Shown here piece after piece: positions 1 to 8,645 of a stretch of DNA of 64,000 nucleotides. Position numbers and translations under genes: made by a program. Within the stretch, counting starts at the first letter, position 1; every line of letters starts with the position of its first letter. The stretch is from Lachnospiraceae bacterium (GTDB lineage Bacteria; Bacillota; Clostridia; Lachnospirales; Lachnospiraceae): NCBI GenBank assembly GCA_017396555.1, contig JAFQLS010000017.1:1-64000 (forward strand), given 5' to 3'. The notes under the pieces were generated by a model, which was not told where the DNA came from, searched no databases, and was given only the letters and a program-made list of their open reading frames with translations.

Positions 1-32
1 TCGTATACTCTAAAATAAGAAACAATAACAAA

Positions 33-101
33 AACATCCTAAGATAAATCACCTATCCTTGCTTGAAGACGTTGATTTTCCTAGGATGTTCTATTTTTTT
101 T
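33..101 (+). terminator. Candidate Rho-independent terminator
   Basis: An imperfect inverted repeat (33-50 with 73-90; core AACATCCTAAG against CCTAGGATGTT) is followed by CTATTTTTTTT. The loop is long (about 22 nt). An A-run to its left means it could also work on the minus strand. Confidence 0.5.
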
Positions 102-150
102 ATTTAGAAGTTAAAAATCGTTATTTACCGATTACTCCTTTTCTTTATAT

Positions 151-354
151 TTATAATGTGTCGCACAGATATGAGCAGATTGAAAATGAAATATTTGAGT
201 GAAATGATAAGGCATCATTGCTTATAGAAATATAGGTGATGGTGTTTCTGACAAGATAAACTTTACTTATATTGGTTATACTTAATTCTTTGATGAGTTT
301 ATATGTAGATAAAGTAAATTCTTCGGCGTCAGTCATATCCATAACTTCTTGCAA
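151..354 (-). CDS. Doubtful small ORF, no recognised family
   Basis: A 67-codon minus-strand frame opens with TTG at 354; internal ATGs lie 4 and 6 codons in. It does not shadow another gene, but no clear SD precedes any of its starts and I recognise no domain. The N-terminal third is acidic and amphipathic, and the rest is rich in Ser, Ile and Asn with three cysteines near the end. It may be a remnant like its right-hand neighbours, or chance. Confidence 0.15.
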   Translation of the reverse strand: MQEVMDMTDAEEFTLSTYKLIKELSITNISKVYLVRNTITYISISNDALSFHSNISFSICSYLCDTL

Positions 355-479
355 TTATAATAAATTTAAAATATTGTAGCATGCCAGTTTTCTTTTTACA
401 AGTTTATTCTCGCAGTCTAAGACTTTTTAGAATTAATATGATAAAATGAAAAAGTGAGTATTGAAAAGTGAGGATTGTC

Positions 480-741
480 ATGAGCAAAGAAACAAAAGAA
501 ATGATGAAACGATTGGTTTCTACGATAGAATACGAGGAATTTTATGAGACTAACAGAGGGAAATTTATTGATATAAGCTTATCGGAATATCTTTTGGAGG
601 TGATGGCAGAAAAGGATTTGACGGCAGCTCAGATTGCTAAATCCACTGGAACGGGAGATTATTTGTATAAATAAGTCGTATGATTTGCAACGTACAAATG
701 AAATGTTATATGAATTACAATTACAAACGTTAGAGAAATAG
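480..741 (+). pseudogene. Truncated helix-turn-helix protein remnant
   Basis: The ATG at 480 has an SD (GAGGA, 470-474). The 64-residue product reads into a helix-turn-helix (about residues 42-64: SEYLLEVM...LTAAQIAKSTG, then DYLYK) and stops at 672-674, right after what should be the recognition helix. In the +1 frame the sequence stays open for 23 more codons (NKSYDLQ...QTLEK) and ends at 739-741, directly beside the SD of the next gene, as an intact operonic gene would. From memory, the family usually continues well past DYLYK with a basic RG..KP segment, so an internal deletion plus frameshift is likely. Function is unknown; it may once have been a DNA-binding regulator. Confidence 0.5.
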
Positions 742-751
742 GAGGTTTACA

Positions 752-1609
752 ATGTTTTTTGAGAAGGTTAAGAGAGGTAATGGATTTGATTGCTATGCTT
801 TTATGGTAGATTTTGATAATATGGGGCTTGCATGGCCGGATGGTTATGTAGATTATCAGGTTAAGGGGCAGGCACCGATTGGTGTAAATGATAATTATAT
901 TTTTTATGCAAAAAATGATGAACTTAAGATGCTTGATTTTGGTAGCTATAAGGTACAGACACAGCCTATTCCGATGGGAAGCGGTGCTACATTTAATAAG
1001 TCCTTAGAAGAAGTTGCTCTAAAAAATGAGGAAAAGGAGAATGTATATTCATAGTTAGAGAATCTGATTTCAAGTATTGAGCTTATTACGTGTGCTAAAC
1101 ATGGTGACGGAATGAATGATATGAATATGATTCTTTGTATAGGAGAATTTGAGTCAATAGTTAATAAGGTGTCTAAGAGTGGTAAAGAATATTGCATACC
1201 GGCTAAGGAAGATACTGAAACTCCTTCAAAGGAAGAGTTGAATAAATTGCTTGCACATATAACTGTAGATGGAGTAGAAGTTACCCTTGAAAGTGTGTTG
1301 GATGACTTGGATGGTGCGGTATTAATAATAATTACATAATATGGCAAATGGGTGGTAATGTTATCCGGTTGGATATATTTACAGGAAAGAAATATTGATA
1401 TGGAAGAATTGATTGGCGATTTAATCCGTTTTGGACTGTTTGATACGCATAATACAATGTGGGCTAGTGATATATATTCAGAGGTTATGAGAATATGGAG
1501 TGGAACTTACAGGCTCACTACAGAAACTATTTATCAGGGGGTTGGAAGATTTATTACGCTAAGAAGTAATCGTAAGGTATCGTTAGAAGAAATGATAGAG
1601 ATTTTATAA
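752..1609 (+). pseudogene. Unrecognised gene with two in-frame stops
   Basis: A good SD (AGGAGG, 741-746) precedes the ATG at 752. One reading frame then runs 285 codons to 1609, interrupted only by TAG at 1052-1054 and TAA at 1337-1339. The internal restarts (ATG 1112, GTG 1352) have no convincing SD, so a single decayed gene explains the region better than three separate ones. In low-GC DNA so long a frame with only two stops is unlikely by chance. The segments are acidic and soluble-looking, and I recognise no domain. The alternative is three small genes in the same frame. It lies directly downstream of another remnant, so this end of the window appears to be a decaying operon. Confidence 0.5.
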
Positions 1610-1627
1610 GGATTATAGCTAAAAATG

Positions 1628-1670
1628 AAAGCTGATGTAAATTATGAAAATAATTTTCACCAGCTTTTTT
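1628..1670 (+). terminator. Rho-independent terminator
   Basis: The stem GAAAGCTGATGTAAATT pairs with AATTTTCACCAGCTTT through several G-U pairs, and the right arm runs into six T. It closes the remnant region and separates it from the promoter at 1704. Confidence 0.7.
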
Positions 1671-1703
1671 AGTACAAAAGTACTATATTATGCTTGGATT
1701 ATA

Positions 1704-1732
1704 TTGAAAATATTGTCGAAAAATGATAGAAT
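1704..1732 (+). promoter_or_regulatory. Promoter of the surface-system operon
   Basis: TTGAAA (1704-1709), 17-nt spacer, TAGAAT (1727-1732), about 40 nt before the GTG start of the HD-GYP gene. It is the only good promoter I see before the eleven co-oriented genes ending at 22791. Confidence 0.6.
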
Positions 1733-1771
1733 ATAATGGATTTATTATGTGAAGAAAGGAAAGTGTGCTAA

Positions 1772-2425
1772 GTGATTACAACAGACAGAGAAAAGGTTAG
1801 CAGTTCATGTATAGGATGCTTTCCTACGATTAACAGTTTGTATAGTATGATTCCCAGAGAAACCAGATTGCATATGGAGAGAGTTGGCAGATATTCGGAG
1901 GTAATATTTAAATATCTGTATAGGAAGAATCCTGAACTTGTAGAGAGTGAGCTGGGTGTGGAATTTGCTAAATATAGTGAAGAAGCATTTAGATATCATG
2001 ACATAGGAAGATATTTCATTCCTATAGCGGTTCTGAACAAGGTTGAGAAGCTTACGGATGAAGAGGTAATGATGATTAGAGACCATACTATAAATGCACT
2101 TTCGGCCGTTGAACTTCTGTATAAAAAACCATTTCCAAGAGAGGTTTTGGAGAAATTTTTGGATATTGCTGTGTATCATCATGAGAGATGGGATGGTGAT
2201 GGATATCCTGAAAGAAGAAAGGGTACGGACATTCCAATAGGAGCAAGGATATGTGCAATAGCAGATAACTTTGACGGGATTATCAGTTGGAAGCCATATA
2301 AAAAGAGACAAACTACGGAGATAGAGGCTATAGATATAATAACTAATCAGGCAGGTAAGCAATTTGATCCATATCTGATAGAGGTATTCGAAGAATGTAG
2401 TTATAACTTATTGATAAAAGGATAG
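1772..2425 (+). CDS. HD-GYP domain protein (predicted c-di-GMP phosphodiesterase)
   Basis: A stand-alone 217-residue HD-GYP domain, a family that hydrolyses cyclic di-GMP or related dinucleotides. The signature is nearly complete: H34 (RLHMERVGRYS), H76-D77 (YHDIGR), K90 and the LTDEE segment, H105, H136-H137 (AVYHHERWDGDGYP, with GYP at 144-146), IP.GARI, D165 in IADNFDG and a final FDP. There is no sensor domain or signal peptide, so it should be cytoplasmic. The start is GTG with SD GAAAGGAAAG; no better ATG is available. It is the first gene of the operon, 9 nt before the next, which ties surface-protein production to c-di-GMP. The usual Gly after the third His is Asn, so activity is likely but not certain. 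Confidence 0.85.
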   Translation: MITTDREKVSSSCIGCFPTINSLYSMIPRETRLHMERVGRYSEVIFKYLYRKNPELVESELGVEFAKYSEEAFRYHDIGRYFIPIAVLNKVEKLTDEEVMMIRDHTINALSAVELLYKKPFPREVLEKFLDIAVYHHERWDGDGYPERRKGTDIPIGARICAIADNFDGIISWKPYKKRQTTEIEAIDIITNQAGKQFDPYLIEVFEECSYNLLIKG

Positions 2426-2434
2426 TGATAAAGC

Positions 2435-3382
2435 GTGAGTAATAAAGAAACTGATACAAACAATAAAATTATTACTGATAATAATAGTAATATGGATAAC
2501 GAAAATAAAAAAACAGATACTAATGTTCCTAAAAAATCATTTATTAGTCGTTTTGATTTACTTAATAGATTTAAGCATTGGTATATGGGTGGAATAAGTA
2601 TAACAAGAAGCTTGTTCAGAGTAAGAGCAGCATGGCAGGGTGTTATTATTATTTCCTCAATATTAGCGATACTGTTTATTTTGTCAGCATTTTATACAGG
2701 AGCAGGTGAGTTCGTCATCAGCCTTAGTAGTGAAATGTCAGAGGATGGATTCTTTTTATCCAATACAGAGGATTTTTCGGAGCGTCAGGTTTGTATAAGA
2801 GGTACGGCAGTTGTAGCAGACAATGTCAGTATATTTGATATTAGCGAAGACGTTGGTTATGTAGATGGAATGCACAATGGACAAAATTATGTTGCACATA
2901 CATTTTATTTAACGAATAAAACGGGAAAGACAACAGATTACAGATACACACTTAATATAAGACAGTCGGCTAATAATGCAGATAAGGCGTTGTGGGTAAT
3001 GCTATATATGAATGGCAAGCAGACAATATATGCGCTTGAGGGTGCGAATGGTGAAGCTGAAAGCCAGTATTCTATATATAATTTTCCTTTTGAGTCAGAT
3101 GCATTAAGTGATAAGCAATACATAACCGTGGATGGAATTGAGTCGGGTATTAGTCCGGAGGAAATCAGCAATGCATTATCAATTAATACGGCTAATAAGC
3201 TTGTAACTACACCGTTTGTGTCTGAAAAGGTTATTTGTACAGACATAAGAAAAGAAATAGAAAATGATGAAATTGATAAATTTACAGTTGTTATGTGGTA
3301 TGAAGGAGAGGATCCTGAATGTACAGATGAAATAATTGGCGGTTGGGTTGAAACGTATATGACATTTGACTATGTTGAATAA
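2435..3382 (+). CDS. Membrane-anchored exported protein, WxEGxDxxC family
   Basis: 315 residues: a 65-residue Asn/Asp/Lys-rich cytoplasmic head, one transmembrane helix (about 67-88), then an extracellular beta-rich domain. I recognise no named family. The C-terminus (about 287-296, MWYEGEDPEC) shares a pattern, W-x-E-G-x-D-x-[DE]-C, with the ends of the next two products, so the three form a related set. The long polar head and lack of an A-W-F type cleavage region distinguish it: it may stay anchored as an assembly base rather than be released. It starts at GTG 2435 and belongs to the operon (gaps of 9 and 20 nt). Confidence 0.75.
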   Translation: MSNKETDTNNKIITDNNSNMDNENKKTDTNVPKKSFISRFDLLNRFKHWYMGGISITRSLFRVRAAWQGVIIISSILAILFILSAFYTGAGEFVISLSSEMSEDGFFLSNTEDFSERQVCIRGTAVVADNVSIFDISEDVGYVDGMHNGQNYVAHTFYLTNKTGKTTDYRYTLNIRQSANNADKALWVMLYMNGKQTIYALEGANGEAESQYSIYNFPFESDALSDKQYITVDGIESGISPEEISNALSINTANKLVTTPFVSEKVICTDIRKEIENDEIDKFTVVMWYEGEDPECTDEIIGGWVETYMTFDYVE

Positions 3383-3402
3383 ATTAAGAAGGACAGTGAC
3401 TT

Positions 3403-4266
3403 ATGAATAATAAAAAGAAAAAAACGAAAACGGCATTTTGGTTGTCAATATTTTTTATAGTTATTGGTACTACAGGAGTATATGCATGGTTTTCTGTAAG
3501 CAATAGAGCAAGAGTAGAGAATCTGGCGCTTATTGCTGACCATCAGGGAAATTTAAGAATTGCTGATGATACGGGAAATGGACCGGGAGAATATAAAGAC
3601 ACTCTTAATTTGACAGAAACGAATGAAAATGGTCTTAATACTATACTTAGTCCTGTAACTACAATGGATGGAGTTAAGTTTTTCTCTCCGGAATACAATC
3701 CTTCAACACAAACTGTTGAGAGTGTATCAGAAATTACTGACCACGAAGAGCTCACAAAATTTTATGTTTATGAGAAAACATTTTATTTAAGAGCAGGAAC
3801 AGACGATAGAGAGACTATAGCTAATATAAATCGAAAATATGATGTTGCTTTATATGGTGTGAACTCTACAAATAAAGTAAACGGATGTTATATGTATCAG
3901 TCAGAAGGTGAAAATGGTGATACGGCAGCAAATTCGATAAGAGTGAGCTTTACCCTGGAGGATGGGACTACATACATATATGAGCCTAACTGTGATGTTA
4001 ATAATACTGATGATACAAGGGCAAAGGATGCAGTAAATATTGTATATGGACGATATGACACATACAGACAGAGAGAGAATGGTGTGTTTGAAATTAGTCC
4101 GAAGGCTAATGAATCAGAAAAGTTATTTACTATAGATGAAAATGTAGATATTAAGGTTACTATGAGAATATGGATTGAAGGTACGGATGTTGATTGTACT
4201 AATTCAATAGCAGCAGATAATATTCTTGGACAAATTCAATTTGTATCAACTGAAATAAAAAATTAG
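3403..4266 (+). CDS. TasA/camelysin-like exported subunit, paralog 1
   Basis: 287 residues with a basic start (MNNKKKKTKT), a hydrophobic helix (about 11-28) and YAWFSVSN immediately after, the arrangement seen in SipW-processed proteins such as TasA and camelysin. The body is beta-rich and acidic. It is clearly paralogous to the next product: both contain PGEY.DTL.L, YVYEKTFYLRAG and AANSIRV, and both end in the W-x-E-G-x-D-x-D-C motif followed by AAD.I.GQIQF. Two such tandem subunits suggest a heteropolymer or a duplicated major component. The processing peptidase is probably the one at 8085. Assignment to the TasA superfamily rests on N-terminal architecture and context, not on a demonstrated fold. 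Confidence 0.75.
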   Translation: MNNKKKKTKTAFWLSIFFIVIGTTGVYAWFSVSNRARVENLALIADHQGNLRIADDTGNGPGEYKDTLNLTETNENGLNTILSPVTTMDGVKFFSPEYNPSTQTVESVSEITDHEELTKFYVYEKTFYLRAGTDDRETIANINRKYDVALYGVNSTNKVNGCYMYQSEGENGDTAANSIRVSFTLEDGTTYIYEPNCDVNNTDDTRAKDAVNIVYGRYDTYRQRENGVFEISPKANESEKLFTIDENVDIKVTMRIWIEGTDVDCTNSIAADNILGQIQFVSTEIKN

Positions 4267-4282
4267 TAAAAGAGGATAGCTT

Positions 4283-5206
4283 ATGAATGAGAAAAAAAGG
4301 AAAAGATTAAATCTGACAAAACGGACAATGATGACAATAGTGATGCTTGGTATTAGCATACTTACAATTTCGATTTCAGCATTTGCATGGTTCCTTATAA
4401 CTAATACACCGAAGGTTGAAAATATCGAATTGACGGCAGATACAATAGGAACTCTTCAGATCGCAGAGGATATGGGAGATAAGCCGGGTGAGTACTCCGA
4501 TACATTGGATTTAAAGGGTAAAAACAAAAAGAATACATATTTAAGCCCTGTTACTACCAAGGACGGACTTACATTCTTTACTCCGGTGTATACAGAAAAT
4601 AAGGTTACGAATTTGAAGAAAGAAACTCAAAAGAAAGTGCTTAATACTAAGTATGTATATGAGAAAACATTTTATCTAAGAGCTGGCGATGATTCTACAA
4701 AGGTGGATAAAGATAAGGCTAAGACATATGATATATATCTTGTGGGTTCGTCGGCTGATTCCAATAATGGTTGTTTTGTTAAACAAAAAGGAACTGATGG
4801 AAAAGGAAATGAAATAACAGCAGCTAATTCTATTAGAGTGGCATTAACATTTGAAGGTGGTAACAGTGGTGAAAAGGTAACTGTTATTTATGAGCCTAAT
4901 GCTGATAAGGATAATAAAGGTGTTAAAGGCAAAAACATGGCTTATTTCGATTATAAGGGCAATGACAGTAATTCAGAGGCATATGGTGCATATGGTACAA
5001 TACAGCAGAATTACGATAAGAGCTTTAAGCCTAACAGTAATATAAGTTCTCGTTCGGTTGTGATTGATACAATTACTGAGGGAAAAGATGTGAAGGTTAC
5101 AATGAAGATATGGTTAGAGGGTATGGATAAGGACTGTGTTAACCAGGTTGCAGCAGATGAGATAATTGGACAGATACAATTTGGCTCAGAAGAAAGATTT
5201 GAATAG
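4283..5206 (+). CDS. TasA/camelysin-like exported subunit, paralog 2
   Basis: 307 residues, tandem paralog of the preceding product. It has a basic start, a hydrophobic helix (about 15-34), then AFAWFLITN with AWF at 35-37. Shared blocks are PGEYSDTLDL, YVYEKTFYLRAG, AANSIRV and, at about 274-300, MKIWLEGMDKDCVNQVAAD followed by IIGQIQF. It differs in being richer in Lys/Asp/Gly in the middle (GKGNE, DKDNKGVKGK), as expected for surface loops that diverge. Gaps of 16 and 10 nt place it in the operon. It is probably secreted and released or assembled after SipW-type cleavage. Confidence 0.75.
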   Translation: MNEKKRKRLNLTKRTMMTIVMLGISILTISISAFAWFLITNTPKVENIELTADTIGTLQIAEDMGDKPGEYSDTLDLKGKNKKNTYLSPVTTKDGLTFFTPVYTENKVTNLKKETQKKVLNTKYVYEKTFYLRAGDDSTKVDKDKAKTYDIYLVGSSADSNNGCFVKQKGTDGKGNEITAANSIRVALTFEGGNSGEKVTVIYEPNADKDNKGVKGKNMAYFDYKGNDSNSEAYGAYGTIQQNYDKSFKPNSNISSRSVVIDTITEGKDVKVTMKIWLEGMDKDCVNQVAADEIIGQIQFGSEERFE

Positions 5207-5216
5207 AGGTATTGAT

Positions 5217-6893
5217 ATGGACGCATATTTTAATTATTTTTACAACTTTGTAAGACACATATTTGATAGTTTATATGGATTGGTAGTTGCTTTTGTGGAT
5301 TGTATTGCAACTATTCTTGACATACAGTTTTATCAGAAACTTGCAAATTCTTATTATAAGGATTTATCACCTTTAGGCTGGTTTGCATATATAATTACAC
5401 ATATTTTGATTTATATTTTAATTGCACTTATTATTTATCTGATTTATAAGGGAATAAAGGTGCTGTTTAGATTTAAGGTTCCTGTGATTAAGTATGAGCA
5501 GATGAAGGATGAAGTAGTAACATTAAAGCGTGAGATAATGAAGGCTAATTATGAAAAGGATAAGATATTAGCTATGAAAATATCCGAAATGGGACTTAAG
5601 GTTAATGAGGAGTTGCTTGAAAATAATCCTGAGCTTAAGGGAATGTACAGTGGCGTAGAAAACCCTGACAATATGACAGATGAAGAAATTGATAATATCG
5701 TTATTAAGAATGTAGTAATAAATACAGCTACTACAGAACATGAGGAACGTATAATTGACCCTGAAAATCCGGAGGATGTTAAAACGGTTCTTACAGGTGA
5801 ATACAGATTCCCAAGATTGTCTACAGTTGACCTTGTATATAAGGATGAGAATTATGTGGCACCGGAGTATGATAACAAGATGACGCTTGAAGAAATCTGT
5901 ATTAATTTCCGAAATTATGCAGCATCAAGATTGCATTTGTACTATGAATTAGATGTTATTAAGCAGGCATTTGCTACATTTGGAGCAGCAAAGATGCTTA
6001 TTTTACAGGGTATATCCGGTACAGGTAAGACTTCGTTACCATATGCGCTTGGTCAGTACCTTAATAATCCAAGTCTTATTTGTTCTGTTCAGCCTTCGTG
6101 GAGAGATAGAACGGAGTTGTTTGGATATTACAATGATTTTACTAAGAAGTATACAGAAACAGATTTCTTAAAGACATTATATGAGGCTCAGTATTATGAT
6201 GATATGAAGCTTGTAATCCTAGATGAAATGAATATTGCCAGAGTTGAGTATTATTTCGCAGAAATGTTATCTATTCTTGAATTACCAAGAGAGGATGAAA
6301 GATTTGTTTCAGTGGTATCATCACAGGCTGATAATGATCCGGATAAAATGTTTGAAGGTAAGATATGGATTCCTTCAAATGTGTGGTATGTAGGAACAAT
6401 TAATAATGATGATTCTACGTTTGCAGTATCAGATAAGGTATATGATAGAGCTATTCCAATTGACTTGGATGCAAGAGCAGAGGTGTTCGAGGCACCGGAT
6501 ACAGAGCCTGTTAGACTTAGTTATACTAATATGGCAAGGATGTACGATGAAGCTAAGGAGAAATATCCTGTATCAGAAGAAAATCTCTTAGAACTCGATA
6601 AGTTAGACCAGTATCTGATTGAGCATTTCAGATTAACATTTGGTAACCGTATTTTAAGACAATTAAAGGATTTTGTTCCATGTTATATAGCATGTGGTGG
6701 AACAGAAATAGATGGTATAGACTTTATGTTTGCAAAGAAGGTATTAAGAAAATTCGAGTCATTAGGTCTTGGATTCATCAGAGATGAGCTTGATGGTTTG
6801 ATTATTTATCTTAATAATGCATTTGGAGAAGAAAACTTCCAGATAAGTAAGGAATATTTACAGCGTCTTAAGAGAATGAGTGGCGCAATGTAG
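5217..6893 (+). CDS. Membrane-anchored McrB-like AAA+ ATPase
   Basis: 558 residues from the ATG at 5217; an in-frame TTG at 5166 lies inside the previous gene, and the ATG follows an AGAGG. Two predicted membrane helices (about 15-35 and 55-83) are followed by a charged coiled-coil-like stretch (90-125) and an AAA+ module: Walker A GISGTGKTS (265-273), Walker B LVILDEMN (332-339) continuing into ARVEYYFAEML, sensor region GTINNDDST (393-401) and Arg411. The Walker B context and the N-N-D-x-S segment resemble the McrB/MoxR side of AAA+. McrB normally drives a nuclease (McrC), but here it is embedded among secreted proteins and anchored to the membrane, so a role in export or assembly is more plausible than DNA restriction. 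That role is inference. Confidence 0.85.
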   Translation: MDAYFNYFYNFVRHIFDSLYGLVVAFVDCIATILDIQFYQKLANSYYKDLSPLGWFAYIITHILIYILIALIIYLIYKGIKVLFRFKVPVIKYEQMKDEVVTLKREIMKANYEKDKILAMKISEMGLKVNEELLENNPELKGMYSGVENPDNMTDEEIDNIVIKNVVINTATTEHEERIIDPENPEDVKTVLTGEYRFPRLSTVDLVYKDENYVAPEYDNKMTLEEICINFRNYAASRLHLYYELDVIKQAFATFGAAKMLILQGISGTGKTSLPYALGQYLNNPSLICSVQPSWRDRTELFGYYNDFTKKYTETDFLKTLYEAQYYDDMKLVILDEMNIARVEYYFAEMLSILELPREDERFVSVVSSQADNDPDKMFEGKIWIPSNVWYVGTINNDDSTFAVSDKVYDRAIPIDLDARAEVFEAPDTEPVRLSYTNMARMYDEAKEKYPVSEENLLELDKLDQYLIEHFRLTFGNRILRQLKDFVPCYIACGGTEIDGIDFMFAKKVLRKFESLGLGFIRDELDGLIIYLNNAFGEENFQISKEYLQRLKRMSGAM

Positions 6894-6924
6894 CACATAG
6901 TAATGGCGGAAAGGAGAAACTTCG

Positions 6925-8082
6925 ATGGATATAGATGAATCATTACGTCCTTTTGATGATGAAAAGGATGTAGTACAAAATGTATATGATAAAATGTCAT
7001 CTTCAAATCTTAATGCCACGAAGGATGATGCATTTTATAAATATTTTTATAATTTGTTGGATACAAGTACTAATTTCTGCACATTTAAGCATGTGCGTCT
7101 TATTAAGAGCATTGATGAGGATTGGATAAGCGCAATAGAGGAAGCACTTCCTTCTCTGCATCATGTAATTATGAATCCAAGAAAATTCATAGAAGAGGAT
7201 AGAGAAGTTGTTAATATTGCAATGGCAAGAAATATTACAACAGAGTCATTAAAACATTTAACACAGCATAGTGATCTTATTGATAAGTACGATATGGAAG
7301 ACGGTACTGTTATTCCAAACAGAATCCTGAATGTATTTAAGGAAGAAAGCTTGAATATATACGAAAACAGATTTGTATGTACATTGATTGCGGAGCTTCA
7401 GCATTTTGTAAATAAAAGATATAACGTAATATTTGAAAATACGAAGGATGAGCTTGGTGCATTTTTTGAAATGGAATCCAGAGTAGATAATTATACAGAG
7501 ACTGTTGATTATAAGCTTAGCGTAAAAGTAAAGGATAAGCAGTCGGATTCTGAAAATGAGAAGGATAATAATGACATTTTCTCAAGATTAATTACTATTC
7601 ATCGTCAGGTAAATGGTCTTGCATCGACTGAATTTATATCTGAAATGAGAGGTTATGCTCCGGTTAAGCATCCTATAGTTAAGACGAATGCTATCAAGAA
7701 AAATATGTATTATAAGGCATGTCAGAAGCTATGGAATTTTATTTACAGCTATAATAAGGTTGGATATACGGTTAATCTTGTAAAAAAAGAACCTATAATA
7801 ACAGGAGCTTTCGAGAAGGATATATATGATTCGTTTATCTGGAATTATGCAATGATTCATAATCAGATAGAGGATGTAAAAGCTCTTGATATTAATAAAC
7901 CTGAGAGAAAAAAGGAAGTTAATACCAGATATATTCGTCAGATGTTGGAATATATAGTTAGGGAAAGTGGTATTCCGGATGCAACCTTAAAGAAAATAAT
8001 TATTAATGAATTAGATACAATACAAAGTAAACGCAAGCGTGAGGAAGCAGAGCTTGCAAGAGCATTGAAGAAGAAAAAATAA
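6925..8082 (+). CDS. DUF2357-like partner of the McrB-like ATPase
   Basis: 385 residues, soluble, helix-rich, with a very basic C-terminus (KKKK). The block ESLNIYENRFVCTLI (141-155) matches the ENRF hallmark of DUF2357 proteins, which usually sit beside McrB-like ATPases and often carry a PD-(D/E)XK nuclease. I see no D...D-A-K-Y or similar catalytic set here, so it may be a nuclease-free adaptor. The later block KACQKLWNFIYSY fits the LYE-W-type helix of that family. A good SD (AAAGGAG) precedes the ATG; the gene is 31 nt after the ATPase gene and 2 nt before the peptidase gene, so the pair is locked into the operon. Family assignment is from motif memory. Confidence 0.65.
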   Translation: MDIDESLRPFDDEKDVVQNVYDKMSSSNLNATKDDAFYKYFYNLLDTSTNFCTFKHVRLIKSIDEDWISAIEEALPSLHHVIMNPRKFIEEDREVVNIAMARNITTESLKHLTQHSDLIDKYDMEDGTVIPNRILNVFKEESLNIYENRFVCTLIAELQHFVNKRYNVIFENTKDELGAFFEMESRVDNYTETVDYKLSVKVKDKQSDSENEKDNNDIFSRLITIHRQVNGLASTEFISEMRGYAPVKHPIVKTNAIKKNMYYKACQKLWNFIYSYNKVGYTVNLVKKEPIITGAFEKDIYDSFIWNYAMIHNQIEDVKALDINKPERKKEVNTRYIRQMLEYIVRESGIPDATLKKIIINELDTIQSKRKREEAELARALKKKK

Positions 8083-8084
8083 AT

Positions 8085-8645
8085 ATGAAAGTTACGAAAA
8101 TATTTAAAGTGGTGGAAGATATTTTATTTATAATCCTTTTGGGAATTCTTTGCTATACAATTTATTCAGTACATGTATATAAGACTGTAGGTTTTTTTGA
8201 GTATCATTTTTTCAGGATACTTAGTAATAGTATGGAACCGACATTTGAGGTTAATACCTGTATTATTGTAAAAGAAGTAGATGAGGACGATTTAAAAGTT
8301 GGAGATATTATAACATTTAGAGCTGACACTACGGAGATTTATGGCGAATATAATACTCACAGAATCTATGATATAGAATTAGATGAGTCTACAGGTAGAA
8401 AACGATATGTTACAAAAGGGGATTATTTTGAGTATGAGGATAAGGTAAGGGTTGAATATGAAGATATTATAGGGAAATATAATAGTAAAATGCCATTTAG
8501 CGATCAAATAAGCTGGCTTGTAGAGAAGCTGTCTAATAATAAGGTATATTTTTGTGTTATTATTTTTCCGTTAATATTATGTTTTTTATCATATGTATAT
8601 CAGTTACTTGATATTTTATTTGTTGAAAAGGGAAGTGAATCATAA
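8085..8645 (+). CDS. ER/SipW-type signal peptidase I
   Basis: 186 residues with N-terminal (about 10-30) and C-terminal (about 153-177) membrane helices and the signal peptidase core between. Box B is SNSMEPT with catalytic Ser49. The general base position is NTHRI with His92, not Lys, which defines the archaeal/ER/SipW subtype. Box E is TKGDYFEYED with Asp113. In Bacillus, SipW processes the TasA fibre protein. Here the gene lies between two groups of proteins with hydrophobic N-termini ending in A-W-F or similar, which are its probable substrates. It abuts both neighbours (2 nt before, 0 nt after), implying coupled translation. Confidence 0.93.
   Translation: MKVTKIFKVVEDILFIILLGILCYTIYSVHVYKTVGFFEYHFFRILSNSMEPTFEVNTCIIVKEVDEDDLKVGDIITFRADTTEIYGEYNTHRIYDIELDESTGRKRYVTKGDYFEYEDKVRVEYEDIIGKYNSKMPFSDQISWLVEKLSNNKVYFCVIIFPLILCFLSYVYQLLDILFVEKGSES

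Larger units (their letters stand above)
1..479. other. Mostly non-coding left edge
   Basis: Apart from a hairpin-plus-T-tract at 33-101 and one doubtful minus-strand reading frame at 151-354, no convincing gene is visible before the ATG at 480. The sequence is AT-rich and no RNA gene was recognised. The gene served by the 33-101 terminator must lie left of the window. Confidence 0.5.

Noticed and set aside
5217-8082. A type IV (McrBC) restriction system
   Set aside because: The McrB-like ATPase and DUF2357-like partner suggest it, but I see no nuclease motif, no DNA-recognition domain, and the ATPase has membrane helices within an export operon.
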